Shown here one piece after another: positions 17,581 to 26,015 of a stretch of DNA of 64,000 nt. The stretch is from Bacillus_BA songklensis (GTDB taxonomy: Bacteria; Bacillota; Bacilli; Bacillales; Bacillaceae_H), in contig NZ_JBHRZT010000072.1 of NCBI RefSeq assembly GCF_042649685.1, positions 372,001 to 436,000 on the forward strand, given 5' to 3'. Numbering within the stretch: position 1 is the first letter of the stretch; the number at the start of each line of letters is the position of its first letter. The notes beneath the pieces were generated by a model. It worked only from the letters and a program-made list of their open reading frames with translations. It had not been told where the DNA came from and ran no database searches. The translations under genes were made by a program, and so were the position numbers.

Positions 17581-18324
17581 ATGGAAGAGAAATATCCTGT
17601 TTTAGAAAAAGCGAAACCCTTTTATTATGAAGGAAGCGATATAGGTGTACTCGTTGTACATGGGTTTACAGGTACGACCCAAAGCATGCACGGGCTTGGA
17701 AAGCGTTTTGCAGATGCAGGTTATACAGTTTGCGGCCCTCGCTTGAAAGGTCACGGTACTCATCAGGAAGATATGGAGCAAAGTACATACAAAGAATGGA
17801 TTCAATCCGCAGAAGAGGGATATCAATGGCTGAAAGAAAGATGCGAACAAATTTTTGTTGCCGGTCTTTCCATGGGAGGGACATTAACCCTACATCTTGC
17901 GAGTGTACACAAAGATATAAAAGGCATTATGCCGATTAATGCCGCCATCGATATTCCATCGATGAAAGAAGGAGAACAACTAAAAGACGTCCGTTTTCTT
18001 GATGCGATCGGTTCGGACATAAAGGCACAAGGCGTTGTGGAACTCGCGTATGAGAAAACGCCTGTAAAATCTATCTTTGAAATTAATCAATTCATGAAAG
18101 AAACAAAAGAAGCCGTATCTTCCATTTTGTGTCCGGCTCTAATTTTTGTTTCCACCATCGATCATGTGGTTCCGCCGGAAAACAGCCAATATATCTATGA
18201 AAAGCTTGCTTCTAACGATAAACAACTAGTAGAACTTAAAAACAGCTACCATGTGGCAACATTGGATCACGACAAGGAATTTATTGCAGATAAATGTATA
18301 GAGTTCATAAAAAGGCTTTGTTAA
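17581..18324 (+). CDS. Monoacylglycerol lipase (alpha/beta hydrolase, bMGL type)
   Basis: The 247-residue protein closely matches the monoacylglycerol lipase of Bacillus sp. H-257 along its whole length, e.g. EKYPVLEKAKPFY, RLKGHGTH, GLSMGGTLTL, NSYHVATLD. The catalytic triad is Ser97 (GLSMG), Asp194 (DHVVPP) and His224. The ATG at 17581 is preferred over 17572 because AGGGGG lies nine bases before it and the alignment begins there. It should hydrolyse short- and medium-chain monoglycerides in the cytoplasm. No obvious operon partner. Confidence 0.9.
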   Translation: MEEKYPVLEKAKPFYYEGSDIGVLVVHGFTGTTQSMHGLGKRFADAGYTVCGPRLKGHGTHQEDMEQSTYKEWIQSAEEGYQWLKERCEQIFVAGLSMGGTLTLHLASVHKDIKGIMPINAAIDIPSMKEGEQLKDVRFLDAIGSDIKAQGVVELAYEKTPVKSIFEINQFMKETKEAVSSILCPALIFVSTIDHVVPPENSQYIYEKLASNDKQLVELKNSYHVATLDHDKEFIADKCIEFIKRLC

Positions 18325-18475
18325 ATAAGTTGACTCGTCCTAACAAGACGGGTCTTAAAGAATCAACAACCCATCAACTGATTAGAAAGGAAATGGAATT
18401 AATTTCTACGTTATAGAAGTTGATTTCTGCGAAGTGACATGATAATATAATAAATGTCAGCACGATATGACATAT

Positions 18476-18558
<83 letters not shown>

Positions 18559-18561
18559 CTT

Positions 18562-18861
18562 TAAGAAAAGCGAAGCAAGCTCGTTCATATCCATAGGACA
18601 TTGGAACTCCTGACAAAGAAGCGCTTTTTGCTTCTGTAGGAAGGAGTGAAATGACCGTAGGATATAGCTTGCAGAGCTAGACAATAAGAAAAGCGAAGCA
18701 AGCTCGTTCATATCCATAGGACATTGGAACTCCTGACAAAGAAGCGCTTTTTGCTTCTGTAGGAAGGAGTGAAATGACCGTAGGATATAGCTTGCAGAGC
18801 TAGACAATAAGAAAAGCGAAGGCGACTGTTCAATCTTGAAAGGCGTTGGAGCTTCTGATGA
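18562..18861 (+). repeat. Tandem structured repeat (family A): two perfect 123-bp units plus a truncated third
   Basis: Units 18562-18684 and 18685-18807 are identical; a third, diverged and truncated unit runs to about 18861, abutting the RNase P RNA gene. Each unit can fold as nested stems: GCAAGC/GCTTGC, ATATCC/GGATAT, ACTCCT/AGGAGT and a terminal AGAAGC/GCTTCT hairpin. A diverged copy at 39621-39737 keeps the stems with compensatory changes. No long reading frame on the + strand. Confidence 0.9.
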
Positions 18862-18865
18862 CAAC

Positions 18866-19277
18866 TGTATACAAAACCGGAGAGAATCGCGCAGATTTTA
18901 ATCTGTGAGGAAAGTCCGTGCTCGCACAGGCTGAGATGTCTGTAGTGATCGTGCCTGGCGAAATGATAAGCCAGGGCAGCTTGGTTTTACGACTAGGCTG
19001 ACGGCAGGGAAAGCACCTAAGTCTATCGGATATGGTGTGATTACCTTGAAAGTGCCACAGTGACGGAGCTTCGAGGGAAACCTTGAAGGTGGAACGAGGT
19101 AAACCCCACGAGCGAGAAACCCAAACAATGGTAGGGGAAGTGTCTTGAGGGAAATGAACCGATATAGACACCAGTGCAGCAATGCACTGAGATAGATGAT
19201 TCTCCACCTTGTACGAGAAGTGATCTTCGCATGCAGTACATGGTGAACAAAACGCGGCTTATGAGGTTTTGTATACC
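18866..19277 (+). ncRNA. rnpB: RNase P RNA, B-type
   Basis: The catalytic RNA that removes 5' leaders from tRNA precursors. P1 is a perfect 12-bp helix, 18867-18878 (GTATACAAAACC) with 19265-19276. Universal blocks are present in order: GAGGAAAGTCCGTGCTC, AGGGCAG, CTGACGGCAGG, GCCACAGTGACG, GAGCGAGAAACCCAA, AGATAGATGATT and ACAAAACGCGGCTTA. Length about 412, as in Bacillus. Its distal helices differ clearly from the B. subtilis sequence. It lies six bases upstream of tRNA-Ser and right after repeat family A. Confidence 0.95.
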
Positions 19278-19283
19278 CAAAAT

Positions 19284-19374
19284 GGAACAGTACCCAAGAG
19301 GCTGAAGGGGCTCCGCTGCTAAGGGAGTAGGTCGGGTTACCGGCGCGAGGGTTCAAATCCCTCCTGTTCCGCCA
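19284..19374 (+). tRNA. tRNA-Ser (anticodon GCT), CCA encoded
   Basis: 91 bases including CCA. Acceptor GGAACAG/CTGTTCC, long variable arm, anticodon loop CTGCTAA, T-arm GAGGGTTCAAATCCCTC. The anticodon stem reads CTCCG/GGGAG, so the pair next to the loop (31-39) is a G-G mismatch; the other four pairs are canonical. Confidence 0.92.
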
Positions 19375-19426
19375 TTTGAATAAATAATTTATATTTGTCT
19401 ATACTAGAAAAGGTAATCTTAATTAT

Positions 19427-19498
19427 TGGGCTATAGCCAAGCGGTAAGGCAACGGACTTTGACTCCGTCATGCGTTGGTTCGAATCCAGCTAGCCCAG
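19427..19498 (+). tRNA. tRNA-Gln (anticodon TTG)
   Basis: 72 bases; acceptor TGGGCTA/TAGCCCA, anticodon arm ACGGACTTTGACTCCGT, T-arm GTTGGTTCGAATCCAGC. Typical Bacillus tRNA-Gln sequence. CCA is not encoded; the short SRP-type RNA begins within a few bases of its 3' end. Confidence 0.94.
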
Positions 19499-19590
19499 TC
19501 AAATAGTCCAACGATGAAGCTATGAAAGGGTCAGGGCAGGAATGCAGCAGCCATTAGTAGCCAATTCGTGTGGACTATTTTTATTGTACA
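19495..19590 (+). ncRNA. Short SRP-type (4.5S-like) RNA
   Basis: A single long hairpin. The base is a perfect 10-bp stem, 19501-19510 (AAATAGTCCA) with 19571-19580. The tip is the universally conserved SRP domain IV: GGTCAGG on the 5' side, GCA-GGAA-TGC tetraloop stem, and AGCAGCC on the 3' side, at 19529-19552. This is where Ffh (SRP54) binds. The RNA lacks the Alu-like domain of the roughly 270-base scRNA normal for Bacillus. TTTTTA after the basal stem could end transcription. It starts just after tRNA-Gln and may be cut from the same transcript. Confidence 0.75.
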
Positions 19591-19677
19591 TATATTTCGC
19601 TGTTTCAGATTTCTGCGAATAGTGAAAATATAGTAAACATCAAGCTGGATTAACTGACAACAGGGGAGGAATAAAGC

Positions 19678-20529
19678 GTGAAACAAAATGAGCGGGAATG
19701 TTTTTCTGAACTAGAATCGTTTAGTAGCTGGTTAGAAAAACATAACAAGACTGAAAATACAATTAAAACATATAAAGGAGTGCTCCATTCTTTTTACAAA
19801 TGGATGCTTTTAAAAAATGAGTATATAGATGAGTTATCAAAAGAACATCTTCAAGCATATATTCACCACCTTGAAGTTGAAGGGAAAAGTGCTTCTACAA
19901 TCGGGAAAACGCTGGCCGCTTTTAGCTTGTTTGCGCACTTCATCGAAAAGCCTTCTCTTGTACACGGCATTGAAGTTCGATCATCTTCCAATCACAAAGA
20001 AACAATGCCGGAGCATTTGGACCATGAGGAACGAGAAAAATTATTGGCCTCCGTTAAAAAGGACGGTAATCTTCGTGATATTGCCATTGTGTATATATTA
20101 CTTCACACGGGAATCCGTGTATCCGAGCTCTGTCATTTAGATCGTGGCGATGTCATTCAAGATGAGATCGGCAGCGGCTTGATTGTTCGCGGACAAAAGG
20201 GAGAAATAAAAAGAACGATACCTCTTTCAAAAGAAGCGGGAGAGCACGTGAATCGTTACCTCTCTCGGATAATCAGACATCAGGAAGCGCTTTTTCTTTC
20301 AAATATAGGACAGCGGATGACAACACGTGCTGTTCAATATATGCTAAAGAAGTATGACGTGAATCCCCATAAGCTCCGTCATACGTTTTGTTACGAATTA
20401 GTTCATAAAGGAGTTGATTTAGCTACAGTTGCACAACTGGCAGGGCACTCCGATATTAATGTGACAAAACGGTATGCCTCATTGGCTTCCGCCAATTTGA
20501 AAGAAGCGATCAATCGGGTGTTTGCATAA
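19678..20529 (+). CDS. Tyrosine recombinase/integrase (XerC/D-like)
   Basis: 283 residues starting at GTG behind GGGGAGGAAT. The N-terminal SAM-like core-binding domain spans about residues 10-90 and the catalytic domain about 110-283, with all expected residues: Arg147 (HTGIRVSEL), Lys174 region, His231-x-x-Arg234 (HKLRH), His257 (LAGHSDI) and nucleophile Tyr266. It is shorter than XerC/XerD and lies directly after the tRNA/SRP RNA cluster, a common place for site-specific integration. No excisionase, relaxase or phage gene is nearby, so it is either a remnant of a mobile element or a stand-alone recombinase. Confidence 0.88.
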   Translation: MKQNERECFSELESFSSWLEKHNKTENTIKTYKGVLHSFYKWMLLKNEYIDELSKEHLQAYIHHLEVEGKSASTIGKTLAAFSLFAHFIEKPSLVHGIEVRSSSNHKETMPEHLDHEEREKLLASVKKDGNLRDIAIVYILLHTGIRVSELCHLDRGDVIQDEIGSGLIVRGQKGEIKRTIPLSKEAGEHVNRYLSRIIRHQEALFLSNIGQRMTTRAVQYMLKKYDVNPHKLRHTFCYELVHKGVDLATVAQLAGHSDINVTKRYASLASANLKEAINRVFA

Positions 20530-20715
20530 TGTAAAGAGAGAGCTTATAAGGACAACTTCTTTCTTATAAGTTATTCTCTCGTTTTATTTCTTTTTTTGCA
20601 CAAAATTGAATGAAAAGTTTGCAACTTCATAAATGGAAGATGATAAAATCAATGTGTTCGATTAAGATATAAATATGCGTGTAGGCCACAGATTTACCGA
20701 AGATGGTGAGGAATA

Positions 20716-23235
20716 TTGAAAAAGAGGTTTCAAACCAGAATATTGTCTGTAGCAAAAATAGCCTTTCCGATTTTATTGATCACCTTCCTTTTTCTGGAAT
20801 CGAAAAGTGCTTTTAAAGACTTTAATTTTGGAGAATTGCAGCAACATATCCGGCAATTAAGTACATTTGAATTGTTAGCGGTTATAGCCGTTGGATTAAT
20901 CGGTGTCTTTCCGATGCATTTTTATGATGTGGTGATGGTCCAAATTCTTAAAATCAACATTTCGCGCGTCAAATTGTTGAAATATTCATGGACATTTAAT
21001 ACATATTCCAACTTGGTTGGTTTTGGAGGAGTGGCAGGGGCAGCTCTTCGAACGTACTTTTATAAAAATTATTATCCACATAAAGGTCAGTTAGTCAAAA
21101 CGATGGCTAAAGTTTCGTTGTATTATTTAATGGGTTTATCTCTCTTTTCGTGGCCGATTGCAGCGGGAATGTTGGATACAAGGCTTTTGAAGGAAGTGAA
21201 GTGGCTTTATTTTGCTGTTTGGGGAATGGCTTTATACTTTCCCGTCATGATGGCGGTCTTTAAAATAAGAAAGGAATCTAGTATTCTGCCGCGGCAAAGC
21301 CTTTACTTGATACTTACATCCATCGGCGAATGGGGCTTCGTCATTTTCACCATTTGGGGCATCAGCCTCATCACTAACATTCCCATCACCTTCAGTGAGC
21401 TTGCTCCCATCGTTATTACGGCTATGTGTGCCGGTATTGTGAGCATGATACCTGGGGGGCTCGGATCGTTTGACCTTATTGTTCTGATGGGATTTGGCCT
21501 TCACGGCATTCCTACAGAGCAAACGGTGCTTATGCTTTTTCTTTACCGCTTGTCCTATTATATTGTTCCGTTTGTCATTGGAACTTTGTTTGTGGTTCAG
21601 TATGGCTGGGAAGAAATGAATCAAAAATGGAACCGTCTTCCCAAAACGATCGTCAAACATGTAAGTCATTGGGTTTTAACGATATTAGTCTTATTATCGG
21701 GAGTCGTTTTATTGTTATCGGCAGCTGTCCCCGGGATCCTGGAACGATTGCGCTACGTCCAACACATACTGTCGTTTCCAATCATGAATCTATCCCACCA
21801 ATTGTCAGTGGCAGCAGGAATCATGCTTATAAGTTTATCGAGGGGGATTGAATATAAAGTAAAAAGGATTTATTACATTACCATCGCGGTACTTGTTTTG
21901 GCAGCTGTTTTTTCGCTGTCAAAAGGGTTTGATTACGAAGAAGCTATCTTTTTATTGTTTGTATTATGTGTTCTTTGGTTATCGAAGGACCGCTTTTATC
22001 GTGAAAACTTTGCGGTTACTTGGGGGAAGGCTTTGGTTGATGCGACGGTTATTTTCTTTTTTGTGGGGCTGTATGTGGTCATCGGTTATATGAATTTGCC
22101 TTCGGTTAACCTAAAATTCGGCTCTTATTTGCAACCATATGCCATTAGGGAGTATAACGATCTCTTTCAAAGTGCATGGATTGGTTTACTTATCGCCATC
22201 CTTGCAATGGTATTAGGTTTTGTGATTCGAAAGCCTCCTTCCTTGCCGTTACAGAAAACAGCCCATCAAGAGGAGGCGCTGCTGGATCATTTACATCAAT
22301 ATGGTGGTACGACCTTGTCCCATCTGCTGTTTCTTCATGACAAAGAAGTGTTTTGGGCACAGGGAGGACGAGTCTTGTTCGCTCTACAAAAATTTGCAGA
22401 CAAGTTAATTGTACTCGGAAACCCGACCGGAGATCCGACTTCCATCCGTTCGGCATTGGAAGAAATCCAAGAGGAAGCGGACAAATATGGACTTTCTCCT
22501 GTTTACTATCAGGTGGATAAGGAAATGCTCCCGTATTTACACGAGAACGGCTATGGCTTTTTTAAATTGGGGGAAGAAGCGTTTGTTGATTTACAACAGT
22601 TTTCTTTGAACGGAAAAAAGATGAAAGGCTTAAGAGCCATCAATAATAAATTTAAACGAGAGCAGTATTCGTTTGAGGTTCTTTCTCCTCCATTTTCAGA
22701 TGATTGTTTTCAGCAATTGAAGGAGGTATCAGACCGATGGTTAGGAACCCGGAAAGAAAAGGGGTTTTCCCTGGGTTTTTTTAATCCTCATTATCTTGAA
22801 TTGACTCCGATTGCCATTGTCAGAAATCCAGAAGGAAAAATCATCGCTTTTTCCAGCATGATGCCTATGTATGATAACGATCAAACCTTATCGATCGATT
22901 TAATGAGATATATTTCCGAAGCACCAAGCGGCACGATGGATTTTATGTTTGTCAACTTATTATCATGGGCAAAGGATCGACAATATAAAAGATTCAATTT
23001 GGGAATGGCGCCATTAGCGAACGTAGGACTATCCAAGTATTCCTTTTTAAGCGAAAAAATCGCTTCCCAAATTTTCTTACATGGGCACTTTTTATATCAT
23101 TTTCAAGGATTGAAACAATTTAAAGAAAAGTATGCCCACACATGGGAGCCTAAATATTTGGCCTATCGAAGAAAGGCATCTTTGCCATTTACGATGCTGC
23201 AAGTATCGATCCTAATCTCCAAAAAGCGAAAGTAA
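20716..23235 (+). CDS. mprF: Phosphatidylglycerol lysyltransferase / flippase MprF
   Basis: 839 residues, typical MprF length. The N-terminal half (to about residue 510) has some 13-14 transmembrane helices and contains the flippase motif region PGGLGSFDL; the C-terminal cytoplasmic half (about 525-835) is the GNAT-like LPG synthase domain (DUF2156) with YYQVDKEMLPYL and the conserved KGFSLGFF region. It transfers lysine from Lys-tRNA to phosphatidylglycerol and flips the product outward, reducing negative surface charge and sensitivity to cationic peptides. Start is TTG at 20716 behind GGTGAGG. Own terminator at 23240-23271. Confidence 0.93.
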   Translation: MKKRFQTRILSVAKIAFPILLITFLFLESKSAFKDFNFGELQQHIRQLSTFELLAVIAVGLIGVFPMHFYDVVMVQILKINISRVKLLKYSWTFNTYSNLVGFGGVAGAALRTYFYKNYYPHKGQLVKTMAKVSLYYLMGLSLFSWPIAAGMLDTRLLKEVKWLYFAVWGMALYFPVMMAVFKIRKESSILPRQSLYLILTSIGEWGFVIFTIWGISLITNIPITFSELAPIVITAMCAGIVSMIPGGLGSFDLIVLMGFGLHGIPTEQTVLMLFLYRLSYYIVPFVIGTLFVVQYGWEEMNQKWNRLPKTIVKHVSHWVLTILVLLSGVVLLLSAAVPGILERLRYVQHILSFPIMNLSHQLSVAAGIMLISLSRGIEYKVKRIYYITIAVLVLAAVFSLSKGFDYEEAIFLLFVLCVLWLSKDRFYRENFAVTWGKALVDATVIFFFVGLYVVIGYMNLPSVNLKFGSYLQPYAIREYNDLFQSAWIGLLIAILAMVLGFVIRKPPSLPLQKTAHQEEALLDHLHQYGGTTLSHLLFLHDKEVFWAQGGRVLFALQKFADKLIVLGNPTGDPTSIRSALEEIQEEADKYGLSPVYYQVDKEMLPYLHENGYGFFKLGEEAFVDLQQFSLNGKKMKGLRAINNKFKREQYSFEVLSPPFSDDCFQQLKEVSDRWLGTRKEKGFSLGFFNPHYLELTPIAIVRNPEGKIIAFSSMMPMYDNDQTLSIDLMRYISEAPSGTMDFMFVNLLSWAKDRQYKRFNLGMAPLANVGLSKYSFLSEKIASQIFLHGHFLYHFQGLKQFKEKYAHTWEPKYLAYRRKASLPFTMLQVSILISKKRK

Positions 23236-23239
23236 GTGA

Positions 23240-23271
23240 AAAGGAGTGCTTTCATTTGAAGTACTCCTTTC
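23240..23271 (+). terminator. Rho-independent terminator of mprF
   Basis: AAAGGAGT / ACTCCTTT stem with a 15-base loop, just after the stop codon. Confidence 0.7.
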
Positions 23272-23371
23272 TTGATATGATAGGATTCCTTGATTCTTTA
23301 CCCATTCATGTAAAAAAATGAAAAGTCAGCACTCCACCCTAACATAAAAACAGTTTTATATTCATAACTCG

Positions 23372-23388
23372 TGTCATGTTGGTTTACA
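23372..23388. promoter_or_regulatory. GlnR/TnrA-type box before glsA
   Basis: TGTCATGTTGGTTTACA fits the consensus TGTNA-N7-TNACA at every fixed position; it lies 18 bases before the preferred glsA start, next to a TATAAA. The spacer is less AT-rich than in typical sites. Regulation of glutaminase by the nitrogen regulators would make sense, and tnrA is in this window. Confidence 0.55.
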
Positions 23389-23406
23389 CTATAAACGGTG
23401 ATGAAT

Positions 23407-24336
23407 ATGCCGTGTCAATCAAGTGATGAATTAAAAGCATTGGTGATAGAAGCGAAAAAATATACAAAAGACGGTAAGGTAGCAGATTACATTCCTGCAC
23501 TTGGAAAAGCGAATCCAAAAGATTTATCAATTGCCATTCACTATCCGGACGGGCCATGTATCTCAGCGGGGGATATCGAGCGAAAGATTACACTTCAAAG
23601 TATTTCGAAAGTAATTAGCCTTGCTCTTGTCTTAATGGATAGAGGATCTGACTATGTATTTGATTATGTTGGAATGGAGCCGACAGGGGATCCTTTTAAT
23701 TCAATTGCGAAGCTAGAAACAATGATTCCGGCCAAGCCATTGAACCCGATGATTAATGCAGGGGCACTTGTCGTGACCCATATGATTAAAGGAAAATCTA
23801 TTGAAGAGAGATTTCAGCGCCTCGTATCCTTCATTCGGGAATTGACAAACGATCCAACAGTCAATTATTGCGAGGAAGTGGCGCGTTCAGAATTTGAAAC
23901 GGCTCATTTGAATCGGGCTTTATGTTATTTTTTAAAACAACACAAAATCATCGACGAGGATGTAGAACAACTATTGGATTTATATACGAAGCAGTGTGCC
24001 ATTGAAATGAATTGTTTGGATTTGGCCAAAATCGGGGTGGTGTTTGCAATGGACGGAGTGGACCCTGTAAGCCGCAGGCAGATTATGCCCCCGGATATCG
24101 CCCGTATTTGCAAAACATTTATGGTCACATGCGGAATGTATAACGCCTCTGGAGAATTTGCCATCAAAATTGGCATTCCGGCGAAGAGCGGCGTATCAGG
24201 CGGCATTATGGGAGCCGTTCCAGGAAGATTTGGTATTGGAATTTTCGGTCCTGCTTTAGATGAAAAAGGAAACAGCATTGCGGGAATCAAATTGCTTGAA
24301 TTGTTGTCGGCAAAGCACTCGTTAAGCATGTTTTGA
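23407..24336 (+). CDS. glsA: Glutaminase
   Basis: Hydrolyses glutamine to glutamate and ammonia. The protein matches Bacillus GlsA (serine-dependent beta-lactamase-like fold): LQSISKV carries the catalytic Ser-x-x-Lys, followed by EPTGDPFNSI, KPLNPMINAGALV and near the end KSGVSGGIMGAVPGRFGIG. About 309 residues. The ATG at 23407 gives the usual N-terminus (MPCQSSDELK); GTG 23398 and ATG 23401 are alternatives. A nitrogen-control box lies upstream and a terminator at 24334; no glutamine transporter gene follows, unlike in some Bacillus. Confidence 0.94.
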   Translation: MPCQSSDELKALVIEAKKYTKDGKVADYIPALGKANPKDLSIAIHYPDGPCISAGDIERKITLQSISKVISLALVLMDRGSDYVFDYVGMEPTGDPFNSIAKLETMIPAKPLNPMINAGALVVTHMIKGKSIEERFQRLVSFIRELTNDPTVNYCEEVARSEFETAHLNRALCYFLKQHKIIDEDVEQLLDLYTKQCAIEMNCLDLAKIGVVFAMDGVDPVSRRQIMPPDIARICKTFMVTCGMYNASGEFAIKIGIPAKSGVSGGIMGAVPGRFGIGIFGPALDEKGNSIAGIKLLELLSAKHSLSMF

Positions 24337-24370
24337 TCAAGGCTCTATGAAAGAGTTTTGATCATTTTTT
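24334..24370 (+). terminator. Rho-independent terminator of glsA
   Basis: TGATCAA-ggCTCT / AGAG-ttTTGATCA stem followed by a T-run, overlapping the stop codon. Confidence 0.9.
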
Positions 24371-24961
24371 ATTTTTATGTACAAACAAGATAGCGATGGT
24401 ATAATGGATGCAATGAAAAAAGAAGGGGAGATGGGGATAAACCAAAAGCTATTAAGCTCATATTAATTATTTAATCATAGTATATAAATAGGTATACATT
24501 CATTTCTTTCCTATTAGGTTTTCATATAGCTGGCTATGTATTAAGTTTGATGGTCATTGCCGCAAGCGGTATTGCATTTTGTGGGTCCTGCATTGGCTGC
24601 ACGATCCGATACCGGTATATGCTGTGGAAGCATAAACACAAAGGGATTTCATAAGAAGAAGCACCAACCCCCGTTACGAAATAACCGAAAATATTTCACC
24701 GTTATAAACAAAGAAAACACCGTTCAATTTTTTCGGACGGTGTTAAAAAAGTTATTTCATTTCTTTAGCTGCGCCTCATCTATCCTCTTAGAAGTAACAA
24801 TTTTTATCACTCCTATTCACGTTGCTTGTTAGTTCCCTTTTTATTTTATGAGAGTACTTTATTTTATGAAATGTAGAAAATAACTAAGAATCAAACTCAA
24901 CATATAAAAAGCACTGATGATCTATTCTTAAGATCCTCAGTGCTCCAGTCCCTGTCCTTAT
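24371..24961. other. Intergenic region with degenerate coding traces
   Basis: No well-formed gene. A frame at about 24480-24654 encodes a hydrophobic piece ending RYMLWKHKHKGIS but has no usable start codon, so it may be the tail of a decayed membrane protein. Hairpins occur near 24707-24748 (AACACCGTtc...ACGGTGTT) and 24908-24945 (AGCACTGA...TCAGTGCT), the latter behind the minus-strand gene at 24962. Confidence 0.5.
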
Positions 24962-25225
24962 TTATTTAGAATAAACAATTTTTTTAATCGTTTCTGTTGA
25001 AAGGAAATATTCCTCAGCTAATTGATCAATCGTCCTGCCGCTTTTAAAGGCATTTTTAATAGAGGCATTTCTGTCATCAATTAACTTTCTTCCTCCAGAA
25101 CGCGTCCCCCATTTTTGATAAGTCGTTTTGGGTTTAGGAATATAAATGGTTTCTCCTTGAACATACTTTTGAATTTCAATTATCAGTTTTTCGGGTAATA
25201 TAGTGGTTGCTTTTACATATTTCAT
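24962..25225 (-). CDS. CD3324-type HTH protein
   Basis: An 87-residue basic protein that fits the CD3324 family of Firmicutes: MKYVKA start, LPEKLIIEIQKYVQGE, then YIPKPK, WGTRSGGRK and a C-terminal Mor/resolvase-like helix-turn-helix (TIDQLAEEYFLSTETIKKI, residues 65-83). It probably binds DNA. Family members are usually solitary small genes, as here. The ATG follows AGGGGCTGGCAG, a modest ribosome site. Function unknown. Confidence 0.8.
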   Translation of the reverse strand: MKYVKATTILPEKLIIEIQKYVQGETIYIPKPKTTYQKWGTRSGGRKLIDDRNASIKNAFKSGRTIDQLAEEYFLSTETIKKIVYSK

Positions 25226-25318
25226 TTCTGCCAGCCCCTTATTTTATTTTTACGAAAGAAAATAAGGTGCAAAGCCTAATACATTAGAAATGATAAAGCT
25301 CACTTAGGCGATTTTATT

Positions 25319-25414
25319 TCAGCTGAAAGTCCACCCCATGCAAAGTATCGCCTTTCCAATACTAGGCTTTGCATGAGACGCTGCAGATTTTGGCAATCCC
25401 AACTTGTTTGCCAT
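25319..25414 (-). CDS. Candidate 31-residue peptide gene
   Basis: Very short frame with a near-ideal ribosome site (GGGGGAGGTGAAAAA just before ATG). The peptide has a polar N-terminal half (MANKLGLPKSAASHAK) and a C-terminal half PSIGKAILCMGWTFS containing Gly, one Cys and Trp, reminiscent of leader-core peptides. No modification, protease or transporter genes are close by. Part of the gene forms an inverted repeat (CATGCAAAG / CTTTGCATG, 25338-25375). It may be a secreted or signalling peptide, or chance. Confidence 0.4.
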   Translation of the reverse strand: MANKLGLPKSAASHAKPSIGKAILCMGWTFS

Positions 25415-25742
25415 TTTTTCACCTCCCCCAATTTTTATGGCCTAACCATTTGAATCTTTCATACAATTCAATAATACTTTTTATTCCCAATTATTATAAA
25501 ATAAATTAAGCCCTATTGCATCTTCTTGCTTTTTAAACAACTTTATTGTCACTCAGCACTCTTCTTTTGTTAATTAGTTTTTACATATTATACATGTCTG
25601 ATGGAGTAATTTGGGACATAATTCGATGGAAGGGATTGAGATATTGTTCATCAAAAAATCGAAGAAGTTATTGGAGACAATAAAATCGATCTTGTACAAG
25701 TTTGAGGAGAAAGTATGTTACACTTGGATGAGAGGTGATTAT
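25415..25742. other. AT-rich intergenic region, no gene seen
   Basis: Low-complexity AT-rich DNA holding the promoter regions of the peptide candidate (minus) and the gene at 25743 (plus). The open frame upstream of 25743 has no ribosome site or conserved sequence. Confidence 0.5.
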
Positions 25743-26015
25743 ATGAATGGCTTCAAAAAGGAAATAACCAAATTGAGCTTTGAAGAGCCGGAATCACTTA
25801 AACAATTTAAACACTACATGGAACAAAGTTTATGGAATCTAAGAAAAGACCTAAGAAACCCTAATCGATCAAAAATCGAACTAGAAATGATTAAGATTTC
25901 CACAGTTTCTCTGCTTGAAAAACAGGCCAAACAAATGAGCGAGATGAAGTTAGATGAATATTTTTCCGACTACATAGGAAGGGTTGAAAAGTTATTTGAG
26001 AGATATATAGAGTAG
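25743..26015 (+). CDS. 90-residue charged helical protein, unknown
   Basis: Start chosen at ATG 25743 behind GAGAGGTGA; the frame is open further upstream but without signals. The product (MNGFKKEITKL...ERYIE) is mostly alpha-helical and rich in Lys and Glu, with a likely coiled-coil from about residue 20 to 85. No family recognised. Its neighbours are also small orphans. Confidence 0.55.
   Translation: MNGFKKEITKLSFEEPESLKQFKHYMEQSLWNLRKDLRNPNRSKIELEMIKISTVSLLEKQAKQMSEMKLDEYFSDYIGRVEKLFERYIE

Noticed and set aside
18562..18861. Possible CRISPR array
   Set aside because: Only two full units of 123 bp without spacers, and no cas genes; this is a tandem duplication.
18830..19356. Three overlapping minus-strand frames of 79-152 codons
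   Set aside because: They are antisense to RNase P RNA and tRNA-Ser; long frames are common opposite GC-richer structured RNA.
24557..24832. 91-codon frame after glsA
   Set aside because: Starts in another frame of a decayed membrane-protein trace and lacks start signals.
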